Positions 1 to 15,000 of a stretch of DNA of 64,000 nucleotides are shown piece by piece. The translations under genes and the position numbers were made by a program. The notes below the pieces were generated by a model. It did no database searches, was not told where the DNA came from, and saw only the letters and a list, made by a program, of their open reading frames with translations. The stretch covers positions 434,001-498,000 of the forward strand of contig NZ_CP031417.1 in assembly GCF_003367395.1 (NCBI RefSeq), given 5' to 3'. Every line of letters begins with the position of its first letter. Position 1 is the stretch's first letter. Origin of the DNA: Pseudolabrys taiwanensis (lineage in GTDB: Bacteria; Pseudomonadota; Alphaproteobacteria; Rhizobiales; Xanthobacteraceae).

Positions 1-3000
1 GCACCGTCACAACCAATACGATATCAGGCCCCAACGCCTTCAATTCGTTTTCTCAGTTTCAGATCGGGCGGGGCGCGACCGGCAATCTCATTTTGCCGAA
101 CGGCACCAACAACCTGATCAATCTGCTCAACAGCAACGATCCGGCGGTCATCAACGGCGTCCTGAACGGCTACAAGAACGGGCAGATCGGCGGGAACATC
201 TACTTCGCGGCCCCCGGCGGCTTCGTTGTCGGCTCGTCCGGCACCGTGAACGTCGGTTCGCTGAACGTGACCACGCCCACCCGTGAATTTGTCGATGGCG
301 TGATCAACCATGCGGGCCAGATCAACCAGGGGGCCGTCGACAATCTGCTCGCCGGAACGGTGCCGCTATCGCCCGACGGCAATATCCGCATTCGTGGCCG
401 GGTCAATGCGATCGACGCCGTCCGCCTTACCGGACAAAACGTCGTTGTCGGCACGCGCGACGCCATCAACCGCGACCATGCCGCGAAATTCGCCTCGACC
501 GTCAACAGCAAGGGACTGCAAAGCGCCAGCCGGATCGTGGTGCGCAACGGCTCGATTCAGATCGTTGCCGGCACCGATGCGCACATCAACGGGCGCCTGA
601 CGGCCCGAAAGGGCTCCGTCAGCGTCAACGCCGGCCGCGATGCGACGTTTGGCAACAAGGCGAACGTTTCGGTCGCCAGCAAGAACGGCAACGGAGGGTC
701 GATCGCCGTCAATGCGGGCCGGGACATCAAGGTCGCCGGCTATGGCGTGCTGTCGGCCAAAAGCACGAACGGCAATGCCGGCACGATCCGGCTGATCGCG
801 GGACGCAATCTGGACGTGACGCCCGGCGCCACCTTCGACGCGAGTTCCGCGCAGGGTGATGGCGGTCTGGTCGAACTGAGCGCCATGGGCCACGTCAATC
901 TGCCGGCCGGCATCAAGGTCAAGGTCGGCGCGCCAAATGGCCAGGCGGGCTATCTGCTCATCGACCCGATGGAAATGACGATCGTCGCCGACGCCGTCGG
1001 CGGCACCAACGGCTATACGAGCACCGAGGTTCAGGGCTGGGTTGATTCCGTCGACGCCGGCGGCACGCTCATCCTGTGCGCGGGTTCCGGTGGCGGCAAC
1101 TGCAACGGCACCTTCACGTTGGCGGCAGGAGGCGTCATCGACGCGCGCCGCACGGCCGGCGGCGTGGTCAATGTCAGCATCGCCGCGAACGAAATCGACA
1201 TCTACGGCACCATCGATACGCGGTCTTATACCGGCGCACGTGTCGACGATCTCCTGTCTTCGGCCGGTCGGCTGTCGACCGGGAACTCGATGTCGGTCGC
1301 GCTGAACGCGCCGACGATCGTCATCGGCAGCACCGGCAAGATCCTGGCGGACGTCAATAACGCCACCGGGACCAACGCCACGTCCTACACGGCGGGCGAC
1401 ATCACGATGACGGCCACCGCCCGGGACATCCAGGCGCAAGCGCCGTCGAGCGCGACGACGTCGATATCCATCGGCGGCAGGCTGACCGGCAAAGCCGTCA
1501 CGGCGATCGCGAATTCCGAGGCGAGCACCGTTTTCCTGAATTCAGGTGTCGGCATGGCCCAGTTCGTCGCCGGTGCCTTCGGCGGCATTCTCACCGGCCT
1601 GGCGGGCGGCTACGTCAAGTCGGAGGCGTCGGCCAAGGTGACGGTGGAGGGCACGGCCAACATCACCGCGACAGGCGCTGTCACGCTGCAGGCCATCGGT
1701 TCGGAGACAGCGCAGGACCCAGCGATCAACTTCTCGCTGGCGGCGCTGCAGAACGCCGTCGCGGCGTCGGTTGTCGTCGGTGTCGTCAACGCCGACATCG
1801 CGGCACAGATCAAGTCCGGCGCGCGCATATCGAGCGGCGACCTGATCGTGCTCGCCTCGAACGACGCCGATCTGTCGGTCAAGTCGCTTATCTTCACCTC
1901 GACCACGGCCTATGACGGCACCTTCGCCTATTCGACCGGCACGGTGAACACGCGCGCCACCATCGACCCGGGCGTCATCATCGACAAGGTCGGCAATGTC
2001 ACGGTCGCCGCGCAGAACACCAACAGCTTCTCGACCTCGGCGACCAGCTTTTCGGCCGGTGTTGGCCGGGCGGCCGTTGCAGTCGCCATCAGCGACGTTA
2101 CGAACAATGCCGTCGCCAATCTCGGCGCCAGCCTTCCGTCGGCGGCGGGGGCGGGCAACGTCACCGTCTATTCCGGCTCGAACACTACGGCGAATTCGGT
2201 CGGCGCCTCGAGCACGGTCGGCACCAATTTTCTGGTCGACGGCGTTTTTTCCGCACTCGGTACCCTGAGCACGTCGGTTGCATCGCTGTTCGCGCCGGGT
2301 GGTCCGTTCGATCAGACCCAGCTCTTCACCACCACGGCGACGCAAGGCACGACCGCGACGATGCGCGCCGGCATCACGCTGGCGCTCAATTTCGCCGACC
2401 TGTCGTCGTCGGCCTCGATCGCCGCGCTCGCGCCTGACGCGGGCGGCCACATGGTGGCCTCCGGCGTGGCCCCGACCGTCGTTGCGTCGGGCGACGTTGC
2501 CGTGATCAGTTCGCTCACCGATGCCGGTCTGCGCGGCAACGCCGAGACCTCGATCACCGCCGGTGGTCTCACCAACGCGAATCCGCAGACGGGTTCGGCC
2601 GTGTCGATGGCGGTCAACGTCGTCCAGGTCACACAGTCCTCGAATGCGTTCATCGGCTCCGGCGTGTCGATCAGCGGCAGCCACATCGGCGTCAGCGCCG
2701 ATGCCTCGACGCCGATCACCATCACGTGGCTCGACTTCGATTCCTTCTCGGCCTTCACCTCGCATATCAGCGGCAACTTCGGCGTCGTCAGCAACATCCT
2801 GACCAGCTATGCCAACGCCACGTCGGATTCGACCACGACCGGCATAGCAGGCGCCGTCAACTATTTCGAGGTAACGATCAATACGACCGCCTGGGTCGGC
2901 AGCGGTGCGACGCTGACGCAAACGGGAACGAGCTCCTGCGTCGGCGTTTCGGGCACGTGCTGGACCACCACATTGCCGGCTTCGCTCGACGGCGCGCCGT

Positions 3001-6000
3001 CGCCGATCAATTGGACCAGCGATATCCAGGTCGCGGCAGCGACCACGACCGAGAGCATCAATGTCGGCGGCAACTTCTCCTGGCTGAAGCTGTTCGGCAC
3101 AAACTCGACATCGACCGAAGGCAGCGCGGTCGGCGGTTCAGCCAACGTCAACATCTTCAACACCAGTACCGTCGCCGGCATCGGGGCGGGCGCGAGCGTG
3201 ACGACGATCGGCAAGCTCGCCGTGACCGCGACGACCAGCGATCTCATCTACGCCGTGGCGCCGACGTCGGGCAAAGGCTCCGGTCTCGGCCTCAACGGCA
3301 TCGCCTCGGTGCTCGAGATCGACAACACCACTTCGGCGTCGATCAGCAATCTGGCGCGCATTTCCGCGGATTCGGTCGCGGTGAATGCGGAGCAGCACAT
3401 TTCCTCGTTCGACGTCGCCGGCGGTGTGGGTTCGTCGACGGCAACGGGTGTTGGTCTCGTCGTCGCGTTGGTCTCGACGTCGTTGGATACCAAGGCGTTC
3501 ATCGGCGACAACTCGAATGAGTTGGCCGCGACCGGAGCGACGGCCGACGATTCTCATGCGACGCCGACCGTGACGGCCGGTATCAGTGCTTTCGATCTTT
3601 CGGTGACGGCGCTCAACGTCGGCCGGTTGACCACGGTTTCCGTGGCGGCGCAGTCCGCCAACAATATTCCCGATCCGGCGGCGACCCCGCCATTCTTGAA
3701 GACCGCGCCGGATGGCCCCGGCTATCTGGCGGCAGCGGCAGCGTTCTTCACGGACGTCGGCATCGGCCTCCTGCTCAAAGTCACGACCGTCTACAACAAT
3801 CTGACCAACGACGTGTCCGGTCCGGTGAATGGCGGCAACGTCGTCGCCGGCGCGGGCAGCGCCTCGGTGGACCTGACGTCGGTCTCTACCGCTGCATGGA
3901 TCGCCGGCGCGACCATCGGCTACACGCCGGGCGGCAACAATCACGTCACCGTCCAGGCGCTGAACAACACGATCATCGACACCGCGAGCGGCTCGGCGGC
4001 GCTGGCGAAGGCGGCGCCCGGCTCGAACTACGCCGTCGCGCTCGCCGGCGCGGTCGCGGTCACGGTCAGCAACGACATGACGACCGCGAGAATCTGGCAG
4101 TCGAACATCTCGGCCTATGAGACGACGGTGCAGGCGCTCGCCGGCGGCGAGAGCACGACGATCGGTCTCGCGGTGGCAGTAACGGGCGGTACAGCGAATT
4201 CCAGCCTGCAGACGGCCGCGTCGGTGTCGATCGCGCAGATCACCAGCGGCGTGCAGGCCAACATCGATAGCTCGACCATCATGAGCGCCGTCGGCTATTC
4301 GGCCGGCAATATCGGCATCTATGCCGACCGGAAGGTCAATATCGGCATCGGCGCCGGTTCGCTTTACGGCGGCTTCACCGCCACGCCCGACCCGAACAGC
4401 ACGAATGCCGGCGTCGGCGTGGCGATGACCTATGCCGAAATCGGCGATCCGTCGAACGGCGCCGCCGTGTCGGCAGTGCTGTCCAACTCCAAGGTCGACC
4501 GCACCAACACATTGAACATTCAGGCGATTGACCAGAGCCGCATCGCCTCGGGAGCGGCGACCGTCGGCGGCGGGGCCAACTCGAGCGGCTTCGCGGGCTC
4601 CGTTGTTGTCAACGATATCAACCCGACCATTCTTGCCGAGATCACCGCGATCGCGGCCGACAGCAGCCGCGCCACCGTCACGGGCGGCATCACGGTCAGC
4701 GGCGACATCATCGTCAATTCATCGGGCGGCTCCATCGCCGCGCTCGACGCGCTTATTGCGAATGCGGCGTTGAGCGCTAACGGCGGTCTGGCGGTCGCGA
4801 GCGACTCCAATGTGGATTTCACCGGCGGCGCGGTATCGCCGTCGAGCGCCACCGGCGCCGCCATCATCGCGGTTGCGGGCCATGTTCAACTCGGCAAGTC
4901 CAATGTCGGTGTGTCGATCGTCGTCAACCGTATCGGCACGCGCCATCTGGCGCTGATCGACCGCGCAACCGTGACTTCGACCGGCGGCGTCGTGAGCGTC
5001 TCGGCCGTCGACGACGCGGAGATCATCGGCATCGCCATCGGCGTCGGCGCGGCGACGGGCTCCATCGCAGGTAATGGTTCGGTCGCCTACAACGCGATCA
5101 ACAACGCCGTCGTGGCGCAGATTGGCCATGGCATCGACGAAGACGACGCCGAGGGCGCCGCGACAGCCGTCGTCGACGCGGCCGCCGTGTCGGTGAAGGC
5201 TCAGGACAGCGCGACCATTCGTGGTGCGGCGGGCGCAATTTCTCTCAATTTCGGCGGTGGCAACGCCGTCGGCCTGTCGGCGGCAATCGACCAGATCGGA
5301 ACCTTTGTCTCCGCGGGTATCGTCGGCGCAACCGTGACCGCCGATAATACGCTCGGCAACAGCACGTTGATTGGCGGCAATCTGCAAGCGGGCACCGTGC
5401 TGGTGTCCGGCAGCTCCACGGCGACCATCACCACGGTGTCGATCGGGGCCGCCATGTCGGTCGGCAATCCCGCGCCGCAAGCTTCGCCGCAAGCCAATCT
5501 GTCGTCCTTGGTCTCGGCGCTGCGGCCGGCAACGCCGAGCGCGCTGACCGGCTTCGGGGGTGGGGGCATCACGCCACCGACGCCGCCGCAACCGCCGGCG
5601 GCAAGCTCGACGCCGTCCAACGGCCTAGCCGGCGCCGGCTCGTTGGCGTTGAGCACGGAATCGACCACCGTTTATTCCACGATCGACCAGGGCGGAAATA
5701 ATCGCGGCGCAAGCGTCACCGCGAACAATAATGTGCTGGTGCTCGCGTCCAACACCGACAGCATCGACGTCTACGCCGGTGCGGGAAGCATCGCGATCGA
5801 CTCCGGCAAGGGCGTCGGCGTCTCCGTCGTGGTCAACACCATCAACGGCACCACCAGCGCCGGTATCGCCAACGCGACGGTGGATGCGCGCGCATCCGGC
5901 ACGGCCGCGACCATCGACAGCGGCGTGCTCGCGGACGATATTGATCCCTCGGCCGTGGTGACGCCGGGCCAGTCGCCGTCGCTCGCCAACGGCACGACGA

Positions 6001-9000
6001 CCGTGAAAGGCGTCGCGGTCATCGGCACCTCGCAGCAGAAGGCGACCACGGTCGCCCTGGTCTTTGCCGCGAGCACGTCGGGTCTTGCGATCTCGGCGAA
6101 CGCTGTCACCAACCTGATGGGCGGCACGACGGAAGCGCAGATCACCTCGTCGAGCATCAATACGAATCTCTCGGCTGGCCAGGTCTCCGCTGTGCAGGTG
6201 ACGGCTTCGAGCGCATCCTTCGCCAATATTCTCGACCTTGGCATGTCGGATTCCGCGTCGGGCCTGGCCGGCACCGCGGCGCTGGTCATCAACACGATGG
6301 ACCGGACGACCACGGCCAACATCGACTCCACCAATATCGGCTCGAGCAGCGTTGCCGCCGGCGCCGTCGGCGTTCTCGCCAATGCATTCCAGGGTTCCGC
6401 CGCCGAAGTCGTCGGCGCATCGGGCTCGGGCAGCAGCGCCGCTGTCACCGGCACGGCGCTCACCAACCTGTTTCAGTCCGAAACCACGGCAACGCTCGAC
6501 CACGGCACCGTTTATGCCAGCCGTCTGGACGTGATCGCCAACGGCGCGAACGGCTTCTTTGGTGCAGTCGGCGCCGGTTCGCTGGCGTCGAGCGCGGCCA
6601 TCGGCGCGACCGTGCTGGTGGCGATGATGGAAAACACCGTGACCGCCCGCGTGGGCGACCACGACGCCAGCACCGCGGCGACGACGCTCAATCTGGGCGG
6701 GCCGCTCAACGTCCTCGCTTCGAACGACACCGACATCAACAGCTACACCGTCGCCGGCGCGGTCGGCGGCTCCGCCGGCATCGCAACGCAGTTCTCCGGC
6801 CTGTTCATCGCCAACAATGTCAACGCCGAGCTCGACAATACGTCGACCACCATCACGACGCCGACGAACGGCGGCGTGACGGTCTCGGCGATCGAAACCG
6901 ACTCGCTGGCGCCGGTGGTCGGCGCCTTGTCGGGTGGCGGCTCGGTCGGCATCGGCGCCGCCGTCAACCTGGTGATGCTCAAGAGCAGCACCGCCGCGCT
7001 CGTCGCCGGTGGTTCGATCAGCGCGACAGGCGCGGCGGTCACCGTCAGCGCGCTCTCGACCCGCGACGTCAATCCGGTCACGGTCGTGCTGAGCCTTGCC
7101 GGCTCGGTCGGCATTGCCGGCACCGTCGGCGTCGTCATCGTCGGCTCGGGCGCGAGCACTGAGCAGATGAGCGTGCTGAACTCCGGCGCCGATGACAACG
7201 ACGCGAACAGCGGCACCCTCGGCAATGCCGGTGCGGCGACCGGCACCGATCTGCTCGGCACGTTGGCCGGCGGTGTCGACGGCATTTCGGCGCAGATCCT
7301 CAGCAGCAATGTGACCGCGGGTGCCATCGGCGTCGGCGCGACGGCGCGCACAGCGGTGCGCAACATTTCGGGCGCGGCGGCCCTTGGCACCGGCGTGACC
7401 GGCCAGGGCGCGGCTGTTGCCATCACCGAGGTCGACCAGCAGGTCACCGCCAAGACCAATGGCGGGACGCTGACGGCGCCGACCATCGCGGTGACAGCAT
7501 CGGCCGGCGACCACGGCAGCGGCCATACGGCGGAATCGATCGGCGCCTCGGGCGCCGGCGGCTATTATCTCGGTGTCGGCGCCGCGGTCGGCAAATCGCG
7601 CGTCGACAACACCGTTATCGCCGAACTCGGCTCGCGCACCGATGGCGGCGCGACCGGTTCGACATCCGGCAGCCTCGCCGTCAGCGCGTCGGATACCTCG
7701 ACGCTCGCCGCCTCCGGCTATGGCCTTGGCGTCGGCCTCGCCGCTGTCGGCCTGTCGCTGGCCTTCACCGAAAAAGCGAGCGCGATCACCGCGGATATCG
7801 CCGCGTCGACAACAGTCACCAATTTCGACGGCGTGATGGTCATCGCCAATGCCGCGGGCGGGCTGAACTCCTACACGCTCGCCGGTGCGGGCGGCAGCAT
7901 CAGCGGCGCCGGCGCGACCTCGACCGCGAATGACGCCGAAACCGTGATCGCGAAGATCGGCGCCGGTTCCTCGATCACCGCCGACGATGCCGGCGTCTTG
8001 GTCAGCGCGACGGCAACGCCGAACGTCTCGACGTCGGCCATCGGTGTTGCCGTTGGCAATATCAGCATCGGCGCTTCGGTCGCCGAGTCGACCGTCACCA
8101 CGCACGTCACCGCGAGTGTCGATGACAACGCCACCATTGCCGGCGGTCCGCTCACGATCGCCGCAGCGGCCTTGGTGCCGACCTCCGGCCATTCGGCCAA
8201 CGCCTTCGCGGTCGGCAGCGGCGGCGGCATGATGCTCGGCCTGCAGGCGTCCTATGCGCAGGCGGCCAACAGCTCCTACGTGACGGCCTACGGTGGGAAG
8301 AACCTGCATCTGCCGACGGCCAACGTCACCATCGCCGCCGAGAACGACACCAACCAGCTCGCGGCGGCAACCGGCGTCTCGGCCGCCTATTACGCCGCCG
8401 GCGCCACCGTCGCGGAGACGTCGTCTTTCACGCGCACCAACGCTTATCTCGACACCGGCGCGGTCATGACCGACTCCAGCAATCATGGGGTGCTGGCGAT
8501 CACCGCGACCGGTAGCGACAGCAACACGGCCAACGCCACCGCCGGTTCGGGCGGTTTCGTCGCCGGTGCGGCGGCGATTGCGAGCACCAGCGCCGACAAC
8601 ACGACCGTCGCGGAACTGCGCGGCGACGCCAACGCCACGGCGCGCGACACGCTTTACTTCGGCGGCCTCGGCATCAACGCCCAGCACTCCGCGACCTATG
8701 CGGCCAATGGCGACGCCTATCAGGCGTCGGCGGTGGGCGCGAGTGGCGGCAGTGCCACCAACGATGTCCTTTCGAACGTGACCGCGAACGTTGGCCCCAA
8801 CCTCGAGGTCAACTCGGCCGGCGGCAATATGAACGTGATCTCGGCCGACTCGGTCAATCAGACGAGCGGCGGCTCGCGTGCGGGCTCCGGCGGCATTCTG
8901 GCCGGCGCGGCGACCTTGAGCCAAGCGACGGTGACGCAGAACGTCACGTCCAATATCGGCAGCAACACGATCCTCAGTCTCAACGACGATCCGTCGACCT

Positions 9001-12000
9001 CGACCGCGCTGATCAACATCGAGGCCTATAACTTCCTCGACACGACCGACACCGTGAACATGACGGTCGGCTCCATATTCGCCGGGGGCGGCGCCTATTC
9101 CAACATGAACGCGACGGCGACGAATGCCGTCAACATCGCCGACAACGCTCATCTCTTCAGCGCCGGCAACATCGCTATCGGCACGGCCGCGGTCATGACC
9201 GCGCGCAACAACGCCAACGGCAGCTTCTACGGTCTGGTCTCTGGCGGTTCGGTGACCACCGACTCGGTTCTGAACGCCTACCAGACCGTCACGGTCGGCC
9301 GAGCGGTCATCGAGGGCTGGGGTCTGATCAACATCTACGCCGGGCAGAGCGGCGACGGCAGCTATACGACCGCCATCAAGGCGAACGGCACGACGACCGT
9401 CTACAACAACACCGTCTCTTCCATCATCTCCGATACAGTGCCGCATTGGGGCGCCGCGACCGCGAACAGCTATACGACCTTGACGCTGGGGACGGGCTCG
9501 CAAGTACTCGGCGCCAACAACGTCTCCCTGGGCGCCACGTCGGGTCAGACCGCGGCTAACGGCCAGGGCTCGCTCTACAGCCCGTTCCTCGAGATATTCA
9601 GCTCGGTCGCCCGCGATAATCGCGGGCGGACACCGATCACCAGCGGCGACGTGATCCTCAACGGCCTCGTCGCGGCGGGCATCCATAATCAGCAGATCAT
9701 TACGATCGACTACGACGGTAACGTCTCGTACTCGTCGGGCGGCTCGCCTTGCGATCTGGCGACGGTGAACTGCGACATATCGCTGGTTCAGGTCTCCGGC
9801 ACCAACCAGTTCAATCCGATCATGAGCTGGAACAACCAGACCATCCAATACGCGGTCCTGGCCGGCTTCAATCCAAAGCAGGACGTGATCAATCAGATCG
9901 CGAACCTGAGCGGTCTTACGGCGGCGCAGGTTTCCGCCGCGGTTGCCGCCAATCAGAACATTACCGCGCAGAATGACGACGCGGACGGCACCAAACAGCG
10001 GCAGATCGATACGTATATCCAGCAACTGCCGTACATGACCGATCAGAACGGGTCGGCGTATGCCTTCAGCAACATTCTCGCTTCGGCGGGTAACGTCTCG
10101 ATCCTGGCGAGCCGCATCACCGGCAATATCGTCAATGGCGTCACGCCCTCGGTCGTCGCGCGCGACTCCGCGTTGATCAGCATCGACAATCAGGGCACCA
10201 ACTTCCTGTTTACCTCGGCGCTGACGATCAGCGGCGTGACCGGGGGGCGTATCAACTTCCTCGGCGCAGCCCAGGACCGTGACATCCAGGCGGATGCGAC
10301 GCACGGCGTCACCCTGACGCGCGATCTGGCCAATCTGTCGCCGACCATCACGCTCGCCTCGAGTTGGAGCGCGATGAACGACAACCGGCAGCCGGTCGAT
10401 CGCGCCGGCCACGTGCTGGTTACGACGCCCGACATCTACCTCGGTGGCCTTGTCACCAACGTCAACGGCGTACTGAGCGTCACCAACGCGCTCGGCAACG
10501 TGCTGATCACGCGTGATATCCGCGCCGGCACGGTGGTGATGAATGTGCCGGAAGGCCTCATTGGCGGTAATCTCGGCGCCAACAGCGTCTACAATTCGAA
10601 TTTCGACGTCGCCTCACAGTGGAGCGGCGTCGAGTATCGTCCGACCGACGTGCTGACCGCGGTCTATGCGGCGGCGACGTATCTCGGCATCTATGGTGCC
10701 GGTGACGGGGCTATCGCGATTGGCGGTCAGTGGGACAAGCATCCCTACTATTGGTATGGCAACAACGTCGGCGACCATAATCCGACTCAGGAGAACGTCT
10801 ACGTAAATTGCGCACGGACCGGCTGCGACCCGAGCACCGTCTTCACCGCGCGCATGCTGGCGGCCTATTACGATAGCCAGTCGCTTTATTCCTGGATCTT
10901 CCTGCCGGTCGGCGAGGGCGTGACGCCGAGCGCGGGCGGTACCGCCGCATCGTGGGTCCGCAACCAGTACAACGGTCAAGCCTATTCGGGCGACAGCGGA
11001 CCGTTCAACTACGCGACCGGCGGCAACTTCTTCCAGGTCATCCAGATCCAGAATCAGGTGGTCAACGGCGTTCAGGCCGATGCCGCGAACAACACGTCGA
11101 CGTCGACCATCCGCGCCGGCAAGGCGCTGATCCTGTCGGCGGCGGCGATCAACATCAATGGCACCATCGAGGTCGGCCAGAGCAGCAATTACTCGGTCAA
11201 TATCGGCGACCAGGCAAAGGCCCTGATCCAGGATATCAAGGATCACGCGGACCGGCTTGCGGCGGCGCAGAGAGACGCCGCGGCGGGCCGGTACGTCGAC
11301 CTGACCGACTACGTCACGACCGTCAACGGCTCCGACGTGAAGGTGACGGCATCGTACAATGCGCTGACCGACCAGATCGTGCTCAGCCCGGTGGTGCAGG
11401 GCACGGGCGGTTACGTCTATCTGAACGGCAAAATCCTGAGCACGTCGACCAGCGGCCAGTCGCAGGGCAATATCGTCGTCCACGGCGGCGCCGGCACCGT
11501 GACCGTCAACAACACCACGGACACGGCGCTCGTCACCAACGTCATCAACACCGGCGTCAGCGCCGCGAGCGTGGTGGAGATCGTAGACCGGGCGAAGAAT
11601 CAGACGACCTGGTACGTCTATAACGCGGGCGCGCCGGCCAACCAGCAGGTGACGACGTACACGACGAACAGCGTCTCGGCCTCCAGCTACGCCAACCTGA
11701 CCGGCACGACCTCGGCGAACGCCAATCTTTGGTATCAGCCAGCCGATCAGCTCTATCAGTGGACCGACACCGCAAGTCTGTCGCGCGCCTCGACCAGCGA
11801 TATGACCGTGTTCGGTTGGAATTTCGACAACATAGCTTCGGCTAACTCGTCGGTCTATCCCTACGTGCGTTCGGCGCCGCAGGTGGTTTACGGGACGCAA
11901 AGCTCCAACTTCCAGGAAACGGTCAGCGCGACGGGCTCCTATACGCAGTACGTGACCGGTACCGGCGACCGGTGCTGCGGCACCGACTTCCGCGGCGACT

Positions 12001-15000
12001 GGTACCGGGAGCGCTTCGAGCACCTGACGCTGACGATGACGAACAGCGTCAAAGCGAACTACGCGATCGGCGTCAGCTTTACCGGCGGTGGCACGAGCAA
12101 CATCAGCATCAATTCGAACGCGACGGTTGTGATCAATGACTCGATCAACAACCTGCAGGGCGCGACCACCATCAACACGACGGGCGCCAACTCGGCCATC
12201 GTCGCCGGAGCGTCGGCGTTCGTCTCGGGTACATCGGTTGCGCTGAACGGCGAGGGCGGTGTCGGCTCGAGTACCAATCCCATCCCGATCGCCACCTTTG
12301 GCGGCACGTTCTCGGCGACGTCGATCGATCGCGATATCGCGGTGACGGCGACCGGCGGCTTGAATGTGGTGCAGGTCAAGGCCAACCCGCGCAACGGCGG
12401 CTCTTCGCAGGGGAACGTCTACATAGCGGCGACGGGCGACATCACGTCGGTGTCTCCGTATAACCCGGCAAGCCCGATCATCGTTGGCAAGTCGATCGAG
12501 ATCGATAGCTCGGGCGGCGCCATCGGCGCGCGGTCCGGTGTTGACAGCCAGGGCCATGCGATCCTGACCGACATCAATCCGATCGTTATCCAGGCGCAGG
12601 CGACTTTGTTGTCGAACGGCACCTATGACGGAGGTTTGCTGAACAGCTTCTCCGAGAACGGCACTTACATCATCCAGTCCTCCGGCGACCTGCGCATCGG
12701 CGAGGTGTCGTCGCACGGGGCGGTGCTGCTCGCAGCCTGGGGCGCGGACGGCCGCACCGCCAGCATCCTCAACGGCACGAAGAGCGACGGCATGACCGCC
12801 GAGCAGAACGCTTATCTGCAGAGCGTGTGGCAGAACCTCAATCTGCAGGGCGATGGCTCCGGCGTGCCGGCGTCGGTGACCGCCTACCAGCAGATGATCA
12901 ATGCCGCCTACAACGAGTACTGGCAGCTCCAAAACATCATCAATACCGACGGCAGCATCAGCGCGCTCGGCGCGCAGATGATCGCGACGCAACTCGCCGC
13001 CAAGCTGAACAAGACCGTGGCGGAGATCACCACGGATCAGATCCAGGCTGAAGTGACGTTGCGTCTGGCGAAGGACAAGTATCTGCTCGGCATCACCGCC
13101 GCAGAGGTCGCCGCCAATCTCCACATCGACGTCAGCCAGGTCACCGCGGCGCAGGTGGCCGCGGCGTTGCCGCTGTCGTCCGACGGGACGCGGATGACGC
13201 TGGACCAGCTGTTCGGCACCACTTCGGGCACGACCAGCCAGTTCCAGTGGGCGGTTGCGACGACGCAGTTGACCGACGCGCTCACGCCGACGGGCTACAA
13301 CTCCTCGTTCAGGTACACGCTGCCGACGACGTCGGCGCTCTATGCCAGCCTCGCCACCGGCTCGCAGTGGTCGCTCGACCAACTCACCTACACGGTGAGC
13401 CCCGGCGCCAACCCGGAGAACGGCATTCCGGCGCCGGCGCTCGACGCGTCGCAGCCCAATGTCAGCGGCCGCCAGGTCATGCTCTACGCGCGTAACGGCA
13501 ACATCGGCAGTCTGGCGACGCCGGCGACCTTCACGTTCCGCAGCGACGACGCTTCCAACCTGACGGACGCGCAGAAGACGCTGCTCGCATCCGCCGGTCC
13601 CGGCCAGCTCACGGTGACGACGACCGATGTGCCCGGCACCAACGGTCAAGTGAAGCAATACACCGTCAGCATCGCGCAGCAGAGCCTCCTCGTGGTCGAT
13701 CCGCTCGGCCCGGTTTCGGCCAACGCGCAGTCGCAGGTCTATCTGGGCAGCGCGTCGGACCTGAAGCTCGGCGGCATTCCGCTGTCCGCTTACGGACCGG
13801 TGACGCAGGCCTATTCGGCGGGCGTGTACACCGCCCAGCCGGGCGAGGTGGTGTTGCACGCGGTTGGCAGCATCCTCGGCGGCGTCGCCAGCCAGGTCGC
13901 CATTTCCGGCAACGTCGCGCGCCTGACGCTGATCGCCGACCACGGCAGCATCGGCCAGGTCGGCGATCCGACGAACAATCCGAACGCATTATGGCTGGCG
14001 CTCAGCAACCCGAACGGCATGGTCGATCAGGCCGACGCGGCCAAGGGCATCTATCTGCGCCAGACCACGGGCGACCTGATCCTCGGCAACATCAACGCCG
14101 GCAGCGGCACGGACGGCGTGCTGCAGCTTTCGGCGACCGGCGATATCTACGCGGAGTCGCAGTTCACCGACCGCAGCGCGGTGCACATCGTCGCGACGAC
14201 GTTCGATGTGCGCGCCGGCGGCGACATCGGCTTCAACGGCACGTCCTTCCAGCCGCTGCAGGTGAAGATCTCCGGCGCCATCACCGGCTCGGCGGGCGGC
14301 AAGATCAGCCTCCTCAGCCCGACCAGCAGCATGACGATCGGCGTGTTGAGCGCGCTGGGCGCCCTGACGCTCGACACCGATGTCGGCAATATCACCATCA
14401 ACGGCAATGTGGGCGCCGGCGGACTGCTTACGCTGATCGCCAACGGCGGCATCACCATCGCGGCCGGCACGGCAGACGCGCCGACAACGGTGAGCAGCGG
14501 TGCCAACGGCGTCACCATCATCTCCGCGACCCTGTCGATGGGGAGCTACACCGACATCAACGCCGCGGGCCTGATCTCGGTGACCACGACGGGCGACGCC
14601 ATCGTCGGCCGCCTGACCTCGTCGCTCGCCTTTGTCGGCACCGGCGGCGACGCCATTGTCGTGACGGCGGGCGGCGTGACCGACGCCAACATCTTCAGCA
14701 ACGGCGACGGGCGTGCGAACTTTGTCGCCACGGGTGCCGGTGCCCGGCTATCGCTGACGGGTAGCAACAGCATCGGCACGGCGTCGCAGCGCGTGACGGT
14801 GAGCGCGCAGGCCCTTGCCGCGACCGCGGCCAATGGCAGCATCTATCTCGTCGCCAGTCCGGGCATGCACGCGACGTTGTTGTCGGCGGTCAAGGGCACC
14901 GTCGATCTCACCGGCGCGGGCAGCTATACGCTAGACAGCGTTCTGGCTAGCACCGATGCCGATGCGACGGGCCACTTCATCGCGCAAACGACCGGCCCAG

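Noticed and set aside
5625..13943. Very long open antisense frames (over 1,000 codons) on the minus strand beneath the adhesin gene
   Set aside because: They are Arg/Asp/Gly/Ala-rich, lack any domain, and mirror the codon bias of the repetitive high-GC adhesin. The plus-strand frame has clear TPS features and a matching TpsB.
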